Source of the DNA: Pectinatus haikarae
GTDB taxonomy: Bacteria > Bacillota > Negativicutes > Selenomonadales > Selenomonadaceae
Reading direction: 5' to 3'
NCBI RefSeq assembly: GCF_015732185.1
Contig: NZ_WIQM01000016.1
Coordinates: forward strand, 651,001-715,000
Length of the DNA: 64,000 bases
In this document: positions 13,834 to 22,168 of the stretch, piece after piece
Position numbering within the stretch: position 1 is the first letter of the stretch
Layout of the letters: every line of letters begins with the position of its first letter
The notes under the pieces: generated by a model
What the model saw: only the letters and a program-made list of their open reading frames with translations
What the model was told of the DNA's origin: nothing
Database searches by the model: none
Program-made: the position numbers and the translations under genes

Positions 13834-15193
13834 ACCGCGGAATTATCAGGAGTACTCAAAGAATCGAATAATCGACACGCCGGCCATAGCGTTAATGCTT
13901 GACATGGGGATGGGCAAAACAGTGTCCACATTGTCAGCGGTGGAAGATTTGATGTATGACCGCTTTGATATCAGAAAAGTTTTGGTTATTGCACCGCTGC
14001 GAGTTGCGCAGACAACATGGAACGATGAGTGCGATAAATGGTGGCATACCAGTTATTTAAAAATATCTGTCGTAGTCGGGGATTTAAAAGATCGCACAGC
14101 GGCGTTAAACCAAAAAGCTGATATTTACACGATAAACCGGGAAAACGTGCAATGGCTCGTAAACTATTATGGACGTAACTGGCCATTTGACATGATTGTG
14201 ATTGATGAGTCATCAAGCTTTAAAAATCCACAGGCTAAACGATTTAAAGAGCTAAAAAAAGTCAGGCCACTAGCTAAACGGGTTGTTGAGCTTACCGGGA
14301 CGCCAAGGCCAAACGGGCTGATGGATTTATGGAGTCAGATATATCTTTTGGACCGTGGTGAGCGGTTAGGCCGGACAATAACAGCCTACCGGGATAAATA
14401 TTTCACGCCGGGAAAACGTGACGGCCATATTGTTTACAGCTGGGAGCCGAAGCCGGCAGCAGAAAAAGAAATATATCACCGGATAAGTGATATCTGTATC
14501 AGCCTTAAAAGTGAGGATTATATAAAACTGCCACCCATAATCTATAACGAGGTAAAAATAGATCTGCCGGCTGGTGTAATACAAAAATATGAGGCTATGG
14601 AAAAGGATTTGATCATGGCCATGGGCGATAAGGTTGTAACCGCTAGCAATGCGGCTGCCCTGACAAATAAATTGTTGCAGATGGCCAGCGGTGCAGTTTA
14701 TGACGAGGATAAAAACATAATCCGGCTGCATGATTCAAAAATAAATGCCTTATCCGAAATTGTGGACTGTAACGAAGGGAAAAACATAATGGTGTTCTAT
14801 TACTTCAAACACGATTTAAAACGTCTTAAAAGGGCATTTCCGACAGCGAGAGAGCTATCCACAGTTAACGATATACGTGACTGGAACAACGGAAAAATAA
14901 AAATGGTTTTAGTGCATCCTGCCTCCGCGGGGCATGGATTGAATTTACAGCATGGTGGCAGCATAGTAGTCTGGTTTAGTCTTAACTGGAACCTTGAGCT
15001 ATACCAGCAGGCCAATAAGCGCCTGCATCGTCCGGGGCAGAAAAGTACAGTCGTTATAAACCTGCTGATCGCAAAAGGTACAAAAGATGAGGATGTAATA
15101 AAGGCCTTGCGGTTAAAAGATAAAGGTCAAAAATATATGCTTGAAGCTATAAAAGCAAAAATTGATAAATTTAAAATTGGAGGCGTGAAATGA
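13817..15193 (+). CDS. SNF2-type DEAD/DEAH helicase
   Basis: 458 residues. Motif I DMGMGKTVSTLSA, motif II VIDESSSF (DESS), motif III ELTGTPRPNG, motif V HPASAGHGLNLQ and motif VI QQANKRLHRPGQ are all present, so both RecA-like lobes are intact. Phage SNF2 helicases of this size pair with VRR-NUC proteins, and the genes overlap here. A role in replication fork handling or recombination is likely; direct functional data for this subfamily are sparse. Confidence 0.93.
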   Translation: MPIKYEPRNYQEYSKNRIIDTPAIALMLDMGMGKTVSTLSAVEDLMYDRFDIRKVLVIAPLRVAQTTWNDECDKWWHTSYLKISVVVGDLKDRTAALNQKADIYTINRENVQWLVNYYGRNWPFDMIVIDESSSFKNPQAKRFKELKKVRPLAKRVVELTGTPRPNGLMDLWSQIYLLDRGERLGRTITAYRDKYFTPGKRDGHIVYSWEPKPAAEKEIYHRISDICISLKSEDYIKLPPIIYNEVKIDLPAGVIQKYEAMEKDLIMAMGDKVVTASNAAALTNKLLQMASGAVYDEDKNIIRLHDSKINALSEIVDCNEGKNIMVFYYFKHDLKRLKRAFPTARELSTVNDIRDWNNGKIKMVLVHPASAGHGLNLQHGGSIVVWFSLNWNLELYQQANKRLHRPGQKSTVVINLLIAKGTKDEDVIKALRLKDKGQKYMLEAIKAKIDKFKIGGVK

Positions 15194-15375
15194 ATATTTA
15201 CGCGCTCTATCAAGGCGAAGAATATTCATATACAGGTACCATATACGAAATAGCTGAACACCAGCACATCAAAATATCCAGTCTTTATGGATATGGAACG
15301 CCAGCCCGTAAAAAGCGAATGAAACCGGGTAGCAAGCAGAAAATATTAATAAAATTGGAGAAATATAAAGCATGA
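15190..15375 (+). CDS. Small hypothetical protein
   Basis: 61 residues, starting MNIYALYQGEEYSYTGTIYEIAEHQHIKISSLYGYG and ending in a lysine-rich tail. The N-terminal part looks like a short beta-rich unit followed by a helix-turn-helix-like stretch (IYEIAEHQHIKISSLYGYG), so DNA binding is conceivable. TTGGAGG precedes the start, which overlaps the helicase stop. No family recognised. Confidence 0.7.
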   Translation: MNIYALYQGEEYSYTGTIYEIAEHQHIKISSLYGYGTPARKKRMKPGSKQKILIKLEKYKA

Positions 15376-16067
15376 TAAAAATAGAAAGTCAGAATAAGGG
15401 GATGCCGCTATGGTGTGCAAACTGCAAAAGTGAATATGATGTTAAACTTATAAGCTTACAAAATTCCGAAATTGATAGAAATATAATTCCACTGTGTAGG
15501 GATTGTCGTAAAAATTTGATGGAATTGTTAATGTGTGATTTGGAGAGTGATAACAATATGGAACGCGGGAATTATATGAGTATTGATAGGGTTAAGAGGT
15601 TTTCAGGCATAGTAAATATACCGCCGGAGCAAATTAAATGCCGTGAACCTAAACCACCAGTCAGGCCATCGTGTGTGACAAAACATAAAAATCCTGCTGG
15701 CTTTACACCAAAACCGGTACCCGAGGTAAAACAGGCTGTGAATGAGCTGGTTGAGCCGGTAAATAAAGCATTTCCGCAGGATAATTCACAACCCACAGAT
15801 ACCACAAATAAACAATTTCCGCAAGATAGCGAAGAAAATGAATACAGATACCTTAATGCCGCATGGCTTGATGAAATTGCAACCGGATTAACCGCAGGAA
15901 TTAAAAAACATCCCGGAGAAACATGGCATGATATCCCGGTCAATGAACATCTTGCAAGAGCGTTTAGACATATAAATCTCATGCGTATAGGTGATAGATC
16001 GGATAATCATATAATAAACGCGTCAATGCGGCTGATGATGGCATATGTAGTTGACAGGAATAAATAA
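15372..16067 (+). CDS. DUF5664-like protein with N-terminal zinc motif
   Basis: 231 residues. The N-terminus has CANC and CRDC (residues 15-45), a possible zinc site. The middle (80-155) is Pro/Asn/Gln-rich and disordered. The C-terminus, YLNAAWLDEIATGLTAGIKKHPGETWHDIPVNEHLARAFRHI, resembles DUF5664 (dATP/dGTP diphosphohydrolase N-terminal-like) domains. Four-base overlap with the previous gene. A nucleotide pool role is only suggested by family. Confidence 0.65.
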   Translation: MIKIESQNKGMPLWCANCKSEYDVKLISLQNSEIDRNIIPLCRDCRKNLMELLMCDLESDNNMERGNYMSIDRVKRFSGIVNIPPEQIKCREPKPPVRPSCVTKHKNPAGFTPKPVPEVKQAVNELVEPVNKAFPQDNSQPTDTTNKQFPQDSEENEYRYLNAAWLDEIATGLTAGIKKHPGETWHDIPVNEHLARAFRHINLMRIGDRSDNHIINASMRLMMAYVVDRNK

Positions 16068-16090
16068 ACTTAAACGGAGGAATAAAGAAA

Positions 16091-16357
16091 ATGAAATTAT
16101 TATCACGAACAGAGAATTACACACTTAAAATAGCAGAAGCTATTGCAGCCTGTGCTGATAAGGATACAGATTATTATATTGGTGAACCACTCACAAACGA
16201 TAACCTAACAGATTTTTTTACAGCGTTATTATGTGCCTATATGTTTACCTTAAACAGGGTAACAGGTCAGGAAAATGATCTACTAGATATCATCGCAATA
16301 GCTAATAAATTGGCATTTCAGTATATAAAAACAAGTGATGAGGAGTCTGACGAATGA
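16091..16357 (+). CDS. Small hypothetical protein
   Basis: 88 residues, mostly helical and acidic (ends SDEESDE). CGGAGG precedes the ATG at 16091. It overlaps the next gene by four bases (ATGA), indicating co-translation. No recognisable motif. Confidence 0.68.
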   Translation: MKLLSRTENYTLKIAEAIAACADKDTDYYIGEPLTNDNLTDFFTALLCAYMFTLNRVTGQENDLLDIIAIANKLAFQYIKTSDEESDE

Positions 16358-16569
16358 TAGACGAAATCTTAGAATCGTATGAAATGCGTGCAAAGGCAGC
16401 TGAAGAAAAAGCTCAAAACTATGAAGCAGCGCTAAATCGTGCTATATATGTGATTATAGAAAACGCGAACCACACTTGCAAAGGCTGCCCGCTAAAGGGC
16501 TCTGGGCTGCCACGAAATCAGAATAGCTGCCGAAATAGATTAATCGAATATTTCACAAATCGTGACTAA
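16354..16569 (+). CDS. Small hypothetical protein with four cysteines
   Basis: 71 residues: an N-terminal coiled helix (EMRAKAAEEKAQNYEAALNR) and a C-terminal half with CKGCPLKGSG and a later cysteine, possibly metal-binding. GAGGAG precedes the ATG. Member of the early operon; no family recognised. Confidence 0.65.
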   Translation: MIDEILESYEMRAKAAEEKAQNYEAALNRAIYVIIENANHTCKGCPLKGSGLPRNQNSCRNRLIEYFTNRD

Positions 16570-16610
16570 ATTGTAAGCACCAATGAATAATAACATAAAC
16601 GAGGTAAGCA

Positions 16611-16919
16611 ATGAGTAAAAAAATAATGTGTCCTATTTGCCTTAGTACAAAAGGTGAATACCATGAAATGATATATAAACCAGACGGATATTTTAAATGT
16701 CCGCACTGCAAGTCTGAAGTTTGGCCAAACCAATTACCGCCCGATGAACTTGAAGTATTTTATGGGGAAATGGCTAAGACACACTACTCTACGGATGCAT
16801 TGCCTGCGGGTGAAGCATTGAAAGGTAGAGGAGGCAGCGGAAACGGGAAAAAGCATAAGGCTAAATCTGATAAACCAAGTACGACAAAGCTTTATAAGCA
16901 GCTTTTTAAAGAGACTTGA
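16611..16919 (+). CDS. Zinc-ribbon protein at the end of the early operon
   Basis: 102 residues. CPICLSTKGEYHEMIYKPDGYFKCPHC is a classic zinc ribbon (residues 7-33, key pairs CPIC and CPHC), followed by an acidic middle and a basic, Gly/Lys-rich tail (GNGKKHKAKSDK). It is the last early gene and lies directly upstream of a strong promoter and terminator (16916-17023). Small zinc proteins in this spot include late antiterminators of lambdoid phages, so a Q-like role is possible; nothing else shows it. Confidence 0.68.
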   Translation: MSKKIMCPICLSTKGEYHEMIYKPDGYFKCPHCKSEVWPNQLPPDELEVFYGEMAKTHYSTDALPAGEALKGRGGSGNGKKHKAKSDKPSTTKLYKQLFKET

Positions 16920-16944
16920 CATTTGACAGAAAGTAAATTACAAT
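16916..16944 (+). promoter_or_regulatory. Strong rightward promoter before a short terminated leader
   Basis: TTGACA (16916-16921), 17-nt spacer, TACAAT (16939-16944). The predicted start near 16951 is only about 70 nt before a terminator (16995-17023). The -35 overlaps the stop codon of the zinc-ribbon gene. This promoter-leader-terminator arrangement at the early/late boundary resembles lambda pR'-tR'. Confidence 0.6.
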
Positions 16945-16994
16945 AAAATAGATTTGTATACCTATTTTTAAATCAATAACAATTCAACACATCG

Positions 16995-17024
16995 GGTCGT
17001 CTGAGAAATCAGGCGGCCTTTTAT
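16995..17024 (+). terminator. Rho-independent terminator after the early genes
   Basis: GGTCGTCTGA-GAAA-TCAGGCGGCC forms a 10-bp stem with a GNRA tetraloop, followed by TTTTATTAT. It ends early transcription and any RNA from the 16916 promoter, unless antiterminated. It lies just beyond the 3' end of leftward hicB. Confidence 0.85.
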
Positions 17025-17076
17025 TATGCAAAAAAATAGCGCTATCATATACTGATGGCGCTAGAATACTATTTAT

Positions 17077-17493
17077 TTAACCTATATATGGAGGTTTACG
17101 AATGCCCAAGTGATGCTTTAAAGATTCTTGTAAAATATGTGAGTAATTTACATGATGTTTTTCTGCGGCATCATTGAGCCATTTTGGAATCGTTAAAGTT
17201 TTTTTAACAGATTTATTTGCCATTTCATCTCTGACAAGCGGCATCCAAACCTCAACTAGATTTACGAAGGCATTATCAGGGAGAGTTACCTTATGAGGAG
17301 AGGTAGCGGCAGGAATTTTTTCACCATCTTCTTCTAAACCGTAAAGGTGTAATTCTAAAGCTTCTTTAGCAGCTGATAATGATTCTTCTACAGTTTCACC
17401 GCTGGTAACGATACCGGGTAAATCGGGAAATGTTATGCAATATCCATGCTGTTCACCTGGTTCGAAGATTGCTGGGAATATATATCTATCCAT
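17077..17493 (-). CDS. hicB: HicB antitoxin
   Basis: 138 residues. The N-terminal HicB RNase-H-like fold (YIFPAIFEPGEQHGYCITFPDLPGIVTSGETVEESL) is followed by a C-terminal ribbon-helix-helix stretch (KKTLTIPKWLNDAAEKHHVNYSHILQESL) that should bind the operator. GAAAGGAG precedes the start, 22 nt after hicA. It neutralises HicA and represses the pair. The cassette points against the surrounding phage operons and sits between two terminators, typical of a moron. Confidence 0.95.
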   Translation of the reverse strand: MDRYIFPAIFEPGEQHGYCITFPDLPGIVTSGETVEESLSAAKEALELHLYGLEEDGEKIPAATSPHKVTLPDNAFVNLVEVWMPLVRDEMANKSVKKTLTIPKWLNDAAEKHHVNYSHILQESLKHHLGIRKPPYIG

Positions 17494-17515
17494 TTCAAAC
17501 TCCTTTCAGGGGCTA

Positions 17516-17704
17516 TTAAAGCCCCGCTTGTTTTAATATACTTTTTATTACTTTAGGGTCTAAATCTTTTTTAGGATGTTGTACCGTTACTAATCCTTTT
17601 TTAGTGGGGTGTTTAAGCTGACGATGGTCACCACGAGTTCTTACTATATACCATCCATCCGCAAGTAGTATTTTCAAAATCTCTCTTGATGAATAGCCTT
17701 TCAT
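17516..17704 (-). CDS. hicA: HicA mRNA interferase toxin
   Basis: 62 residues, dsRBD-like fold. The hallmark GDHRQLKHPTKKG contains the catalytic histidine, with SSREILKILLADGW before it and VTVQHPKKDL after it. Free HicA cleaves mRNA. It is the first gene of the leftward hicAB operon. Intact length and active-site histidine suggest it is functional. Confidence 0.95.
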   Translation of the reverse strand: MKGYSSREILKILLADGWYIVRTRGDHRQLKHPTKKGLVTVQHPKKDLDPKVIKSILKQAGL

Positions 17705-17725
17705 GTTTTCCCTCCCTATGTTTAT

Positions 17726-17754
17726 ATTATAGCACGTGTTGTAATACGTGTCAA
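17726..17754 (-). promoter_or_regulatory. hicAB promoter with operator dyad
   Basis: Leftward consensus promoter: TTGACA (complement of 17749-17754), 17-nt spacer, TATAAT (complement of 17726-17731). The spacer contains CACGT-GTTGTAAT-ACGTG, an inverted repeat suited to the HicB ribbon-helix-helix dimer, implying autorepression. Confidence 0.85.
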
Positions 17755-17773
17755 TATAAAGAATAAATATTTT

Positions 17774-17803
17774 AGCGTATCAGCAATGCTGGTGCGCTTT
17801 TTC
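17774..17803 (+). terminator. Rightward terminator upstream of the packaging region
   Basis: AGCGTATCAGC-AAT-GCTGGTGCGCT is an 11-bp stem with G-T pairs followed by TTTTTCTT. With the terminator at 16995 it brackets hicAB. Rightward late transcription starting upstream would have to cross both. Confidence 0.8.
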
Positions 17804-17821
17804 TTATATCTCAGTGTAGAT

Positions 17822-17882
17822 AAGTAATAATTGTTATTTATTACGTAATTAGATAATTAACAATTATTACTTGTTGAATGCT
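17822..17882. repeat. 15-bp inverted repeat, candidate terminase-binding site
   Basis: AAGTAATAATTGTTA (17822-17836) is exactly complementary to TAACAATTATTACTT (17868-17882), with a 31-nt AT-rich centre. It lies about 120 bp before the small terminase start, beside a GC-rich dyad, as expected for cosB-like recognition sequences. Confidence 0.5.
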
Positions 17883-17903
17883 ATTAAGGTACTTCCAGCA
17901 AAT

Positions 17904-17945
17904 CGGCGCGCCGCAAGGGTCGCGAAGCCCCCGGCGCTTTTTTAG
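17904..17945. other. Candidate cos nicking region
   Basis: A 33-nt island of very high GC (CGGCGCGCC, GGGTCGCG, AAGCCC, CCGGCG) with internal dyad symmetry interrupts AT-rich DNA 60-95 bp before the terminase small-subunit gene, followed by a T-run. Lambda cosN is likewise a GC-rich dyad next to Nu1. The T-run means a terminator is an alternative reading. Confidence 0.45.
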
Positions 17946-18000
17946 ATATGAAGTTTTTTTAAGCCTTGTTTGTACACTTGGCTTAAGCGAAGGTGATAAA

Positions 18001-18522
18001 ATGAAAATTTCACGTGATTTAAAAAAATTAACAACTACCCAAACAGAAATGGCAAAAATACTTGGAATTACTCAACAGCGGGTTAGTCAACTCATAAAAG
18101 ATGGGGTAGTAGTTCGCGATAAAACTAACGCTGTCTTGGTAATTGAAACATTGAAGAATTATTACAAGGTGCATAGTGATAGCGAAGCCAGCGAAAAAGA
18201 CATCCAACTTGATCATGAACGTGCGATTCATGAAAGGGTAAAACGTGAAATTTCCGAAATAAAATTAGCTGAAACCAGAAATGAAGTTCACAAAACTGAA
18301 GACATAGAAGTTATGTTTGGCAGCATATTTACAATTTTTAAAAGACGTATGCTTACAATTCCTCATAAATTTGCAAAATTGCTTATTGATAAATCTCCAG
18401 ATGAAATTAACAGTATGCTTGAAAAAGAAGTTAAAGCGGCACTCGTTGAGTTATCATCTGCTGACTTATCTCAAATAGGATCTTATGGTGGTGAGGGTGA
18501 TGATACCGAAGAAGACGGTTGA
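18001..18522 (+). CDS. Terminase small subunit (Nu1-like)
   Basis: 173 residues from ATG 18001, which has GAAGGTGATAA upstream; an open frame back to 17878 crosses the cos-like region and is not coding. The N-terminal helix-turn-helix (TQTEMAKILGITQQRVSQLIKDG) is followed by a coiled helix rich in Glu/Lys (ERAIHERVKREISEIKLAETRNE) and a C-terminal helical domain, the plan of lambda Nu1-type DNA-recognition subunits. It overlaps the large subunit by 38 nt. It should bind the adjacent cos region. Confidence 0.88.
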   Translation: MKISRDLKKLTTTQTEMAKILGITQQRVSQLIKDGVVVRDKTNAVLVIETLKNYYKVHSDSEASEKDIQLDHERAIHERVKREISEIKLAETRNEVHKTEDIEVMFGSIFTIFKRRMLTIPHKFAKLLIDKSPDEINSMLEKEVKAALVELSSADLSQIGSYGGEGDDTEEDG

Positions 18523-20347
18523 TTTATTTCAACGTTTGCTAAAAATGGTGGCACCACCGCCAAGTATGAGTGTGGGGGAATGGGCAGGCTCCTATCGATT
18601 TATACCTGATGAATATGGTGCTGAACCCGGGCCATGGGATTTAAGCCGCGCTTCATACCAAGAACCTATTATGGATTCTTTCACAGATAAAGGTGTCCAT
18701 AAAGTTGTGGCCATGCTTGCGGCACAACTAGGAAAGTCAGAAATTCTTTTTAATGTTCTTGGTAGATACATACATTTGGATCCGTGCCCTATGCTTATGG
18801 TTCAGCCAACAATAGAGGATTCAAGAGATTGGTCAAAAGAACGTTTTACGCCAACAGTTTCGAAAACCCCTGTGCTTGCTCAACGCATCCATGAACAAAA
18901 ATCAAGAAACGGTGAAAATACGATCTTAAAAAAGCTTTTTCCTGGCGGTTATTTGGCGCTGGTTGGTTCAAATGCCCCATCAGGATTGGCAAAACGTTCT
19001 ATCAGGGTTTTACTTTTTGATGAAGTTGACCGTTTTACCAAGTCGGCAGGAACAGAAGGGGATCCTGTTGACCTTGGTATTAAAAGAACATCTAACTTCT
19101 GGAATTATATTATCGGCCTTTTCAGCACCCCTACGGATGCGGCAAGTCGTATATATCGTGAATATATGCTTGGTACACAAGAAGAATGGCGGTATAAATG
19201 TCCTAACTGCGCTGAATGGCATTGGGTAACACTTCACGACATGGATTATAAATATGAATCATTTGAAATTGATGGTAAGAAATCTTACCGTGTTGATGCT
19301 GTGAAATGGCGGTGCCCCGATTGCGGTTTTGAATTTAGCGAAAATGAAATGAAAGCAACTCCACAAAAATATGTCACTCTTAATCCAAACATTACTGATG
19401 TCCGGTCTTTTCATGTGAATGCCTTTTCAAGCCCTTGGCTGTCATGGAATGACATTGTAAAAGAATATCTTATTGCTAAACAAAATGGTCCTGAATCATT
19501 AAAAACTTTTATAAATACTCGTTTGGCTGAATTATATAAACCGATTGGAGAATTAAAAAATATAGATGTGTTGCTTAAACGCAGAGAAGAGTATAAGGCG
19601 CAGCTCCCTGATGGAGTATTAGTTCTTACTGCTGCTGTTGATACGCAAGATAATCGGTTAGAATACGAGATTGCCGGCTGGGGTAAAGGTGAAGAACGCT
19701 GGGGAATAAAAAAAGGTGGCATACTTGGTGTTCCCGATCGGCAATCTACATGGGATGCCCTTGATGAACAACTTGATAGGGAATATGAGTTTGCTGATGG
19801 CAATCGTATTAAAGTTGCCAGGACATTTATTGATTCGCAAGGCCATTATAGTGATGATGTTTATAATTATTGCCAAAAGAATATATATAAACAGCGGTAT
19901 TCGATAAAAGGTGCTTCGCTATATGGCGTGCCGCTTATCGCGAAATACGCTAAGGCTAAGGGGCATCCTGGATTACCGCTTGTTATGTTAGGTACTGATA
20001 ATGGTAAGCAATATGTTTATCAAAGGCTAAAAGAAATAACTGAACCGGGGCCGTCATATATGCATTTTCCAAGTAATGAGGATAATGGATATGATGAACG
20101 GTATTATAAGGGCCTTCTAGCTGAACGACTTGAAGATAAGATGGTAAAAGGTGTTATTAAAAGGGTATGGGTCAATATAGCTTCTGACAAAAGGAATGAA
20201 CCTCTCGACCTTCAAGTTTATAATCTTGCCTGTATAAAAAGTTTGAATCCTGATTGGAATGAGTATGCAAAATTGTTAAAACCGGCTGCGCAGGAAAAAA
20301 AAATCGAAGATGGGCAATATGGTTGTATAAAGAAGGGTGTGATTTAA
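18485..20347 (+). CDS. Terminase large subunit (lambda GpA family)
   Basis: 620 residues. VGEWAGSYRFIPDEYGAEPGPW is the typical GpA opening. The ATPase has a Walker A-like VAMLAAQLGKSEIL, and VLLFDEVDRF as Walker B. A zinc ribbon follows (CPNC and CPDC, residues about 240-280). The nuclease half includes AAVDTQDNRLEYEIAGWGKG and TFIDSQGHYSDDVYNYC. It cuts cos and packages DNA. ATG 18485 has AGGA 4 nt upstream; ATG 18500 is an alternative. Confidence 0.96.
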   Translation: MVVRVMIPKKTVDLFQRLLKMVAPPPSMSVGEWAGSYRFIPDEYGAEPGPWDLSRASYQEPIMDSFTDKGVHKVVAMLAAQLGKSEILFNVLGRYIHLDPCPMLMVQPTIEDSRDWSKERFTPTVSKTPVLAQRIHEQKSRNGENTILKKLFPGGYLALVGSNAPSGLAKRSIRVLLFDEVDRFTKSAGTEGDPVDLGIKRTSNFWNYIIGLFSTPTDAASRIYREYMLGTQEEWRYKCPNCAEWHWVTLHDMDYKYESFEIDGKKSYRVDAVKWRCPDCGFEFSENEMKATPQKYVTLNPNITDVRSFHVNAFSSPWLSWNDIVKEYLIAKQNGPESLKTFINTRLAELYKPIGELKNIDVLLKRREEYKAQLPDGVLVLTAAVDTQDNRLEYEIAGWGKGEERWGIKKGGILGVPDRQSTWDALDEQLDREYEFADGNRIKVARTFIDSQGHYSDDVYNYCQKNIYKQRYSIKGASLYGVPLIAKYAKAKGHPGLPLVMLGTDNGKQYVYQRLKEITEPGPSYMHFPSNEDNGYDERYYKGLLAERLEDKMVKGVIKRVWVNIASDKRNEPLDLQVYNLACIKSLNPDWNEYAKLLKPAAQEKKIEDGQYGCIKKGVI

Positions 20348-20545
20348 ATGGCAGATGATATTCAAGGGCAGCGATTACAGAACTATCTTGATGCTGAACA
20401 AAAAGCCTTAAATGGGCAGGAATGGCAATCTGGTGGAAAAAGAGTCCGCCGCCCTGACCTTAATTCTTTAAATACCGGAATTAATCAGCTGTTGTCAAAT
20501 AATACGGCAGTAAGATCAAAACAAATTATACTGAGGGATTTATAA
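20348..20545 (+). CDS. gpW/DUF6148-like head-tail joining protein
   Basis: 65 residues between terminase and portal, where lambda places gpW. GQRLQNYLDAEQKALNGQEWQSGGKRVRRPDLNSLNTGI matches the pattern of small gpW/DUF6148 proteins (helix, GG-R beta hairpin, helix). gpW plugs the portal before tail joining. It begins on the base after the terminase stop. Confidence 0.8.
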   Translation: MADDIQGQRLQNYLDAEQKALNGQEWQSGGKRVRRPDLNSLNTGINQLLSNNTAVRSKQIILRDL

Positions 20546-22168
20546 ATGTCAAAAAAACGCAGGGCGCGTATGCCAACAAAAGGAAAAATAAATATTGCAA
20601 GACGTACTTTAAAAAATACTGGCTACTCTGAAAATGGTGCAAGCTATGGTAAGGCATCAATGGCTGGCTGGGACGTTGTTCGCAGCAGTCCTACTTCTGA
20701 TATTATTACCAATCTCGGCACTTTAAGAGCAAGGTCAGCCGATCTTACAATGGGCGCTCCAATTGCATCAAGCGCTATCAATACTTCAAGAACAAATGTT
20801 ATAGGCGTTGGATTAAGTGTAAGCCCAAAACCCAAATATAGCGTTCTTGGAATTACAGCAAAAGATGCTGAACAATGGGCAAGGATGGTTAAAAATGAAT
20901 TTGATGTATGGGCATCTTCAAAATTCTGTGATATTTTCAAGAAAAATAATTTCTATGATATGCAGGATATTGCTTATATGTCATATCTTGTTGATGGTGA
21001 TAGTTTTGCTGCTTTTAAATATCGTACACCACAACCTGGAATGCCTTATGCGTTAAGAATTCAATTATTTGAAGGCAGCAGGGTATGCAATCCTGGCACA
21101 CAGGGAGTAATTAGTTCTGTTTCTCCATGGATGGTAATTGTCCAGAATCCTAATAATGGCAACCATATTATTGATGGGGTTGAAGTTGATGTAGACGGTG
21201 CTGTAGTTGCGTATTGGGTATGCAATAAATACTTATATGATCCAACGAACATGACTCAATTACCCGAATGGGTACGCGTAGAATCCTTTAGTCCGCAGAC
21301 TGGACAACCGAATATATTACAAATTGGTCATGATGAACGTCCCGAGCAATATCGGGGCGTTCCGTATTTAGCACCAGTACTTGAAAGTTTAAAGCAAGTC
21401 AGCCGTTATACAAGTGCTGAATTAACAGCAGCGATCATTAAAGCATATTTTACGGTCTTTTTTTCAGAAGAAGTTCCAAATACAGGCGGCGCTTTTCCGC
21501 TCAATGAAGGCATTAAGCCAAGAGATAAAATAACACTTGATCCTGATAAATTCGAACTTGGGCCTGGTTCAATGAATGTGCTGCCGCCTGGCTATAAGGT
21601 TACATCAATGGATCCGCAGAGAAGCTTATCAACATTTGAACCGTTCACGCAGGCTCTAATAAAGGAAATAGGCGCGGCGCTTGAAATACCATATGAAGTA
21701 TTGATTAAATCGTTCAATTCTTCTTATACGGCAAGCAGGGCAGCATTATTGCAGGCGGGTTCAAATTTTAAAATGCGGCGTACATGGTTTGCAAGAGATT
21801 TTTGCCAGCCGGTATTTGAAGCTTGGCTTGCTGAAGCTATTACGATAGGAAGAATAAAAGCACCCGGTTTTTTTGATGATCCGCTTATCCATAATGCATG
21901 GTGTAATACCGATTGGTATGGTCCTGTAATGGGAGTTTTGGATCCAATAAAGGAAGTGCAGGGGGCTGCATTACGTGTTCAATATGGCATTTCTACACGT
22001 GAAAAGGAAACAGCGGAAATGACAGGCACTTCATGGGATGAAAATGTGGAAAGATTAGCGATAGAAAAGCAGACAATGCAAAGGTTAGGCTTGCCACTTG
22101 AAACAGCGGTTGTACCAAGCTCTGATCGTTCAGAAAATGAGCAAAACGGGGAGATGAATAAGACATGA
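20546..22168 (+). CDS. Portal protein (lambda gpB family)
   Basis: 540 residues, close to lambda gpB (533). RSADLTMGAPIASSAINTSRTNVIGVGLSVSP, DGDSFAAFKYR, LAPVLESLKQVSRYTSAELTAAIIKAYFT and LEIPYEVLIKSFNSSYTASRAALLQAG are characteristic. It forms the dodecameric vertex through which DNA enters. The C-terminal tail is acidic and polar. GAGGGAT precedes the start, and its stop overlaps the protease start. Confidence 0.96.
   Translation: MSKKRRARMPTKGKINIARRTLKNTGYSENGASYGKASMAGWDVVRSSPTSDIITNLGTLRARSADLTMGAPIASSAINTSRTNVIGVGLSVSPKPKYSVLGITAKDAEQWARMVKNEFDVWASSKFCDIFKKNNFYDMQDIAYMSYLVDGDSFAAFKYRTPQPGMPYALRIQLFEGSRVCNPGTQGVISSVSPWMVIVQNPNNGNHIIDGVEVDVDGAVVAYWVCNKYLYDPTNMTQLPEWVRVESFSPQTGQPNILQIGHDERPEQYRGVPYLAPVLESLKQVSRYTSAELTAAIIKAYFTVFFSEEVPNTGGAFPLNEGIKPRDKITLDPDKFELGPGSMNVLPPGYKVTSMDPQRSLSTFEPFTQALIKEIGAALEIPYEVLIKSFNSSYTASRAALLQAGSNFKMRRTWFARDFCQPVFEAWLAEAITIGRIKAPGFFDDPLIHNAWCNTDWYGPVMGVLDPIKEVQGAALRVQYGISTREKETAEMTGTSWDENVERLAIEKQTMQRLGLPLETAVVPSSDRSENEQNGEMNKT

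Noticed and set aside
17878-18000. N-terminal extension of the small terminase gene
   Set aside because: It would translate the GC-rich cos-like island; a clear ribosome site precedes ATG 18001.
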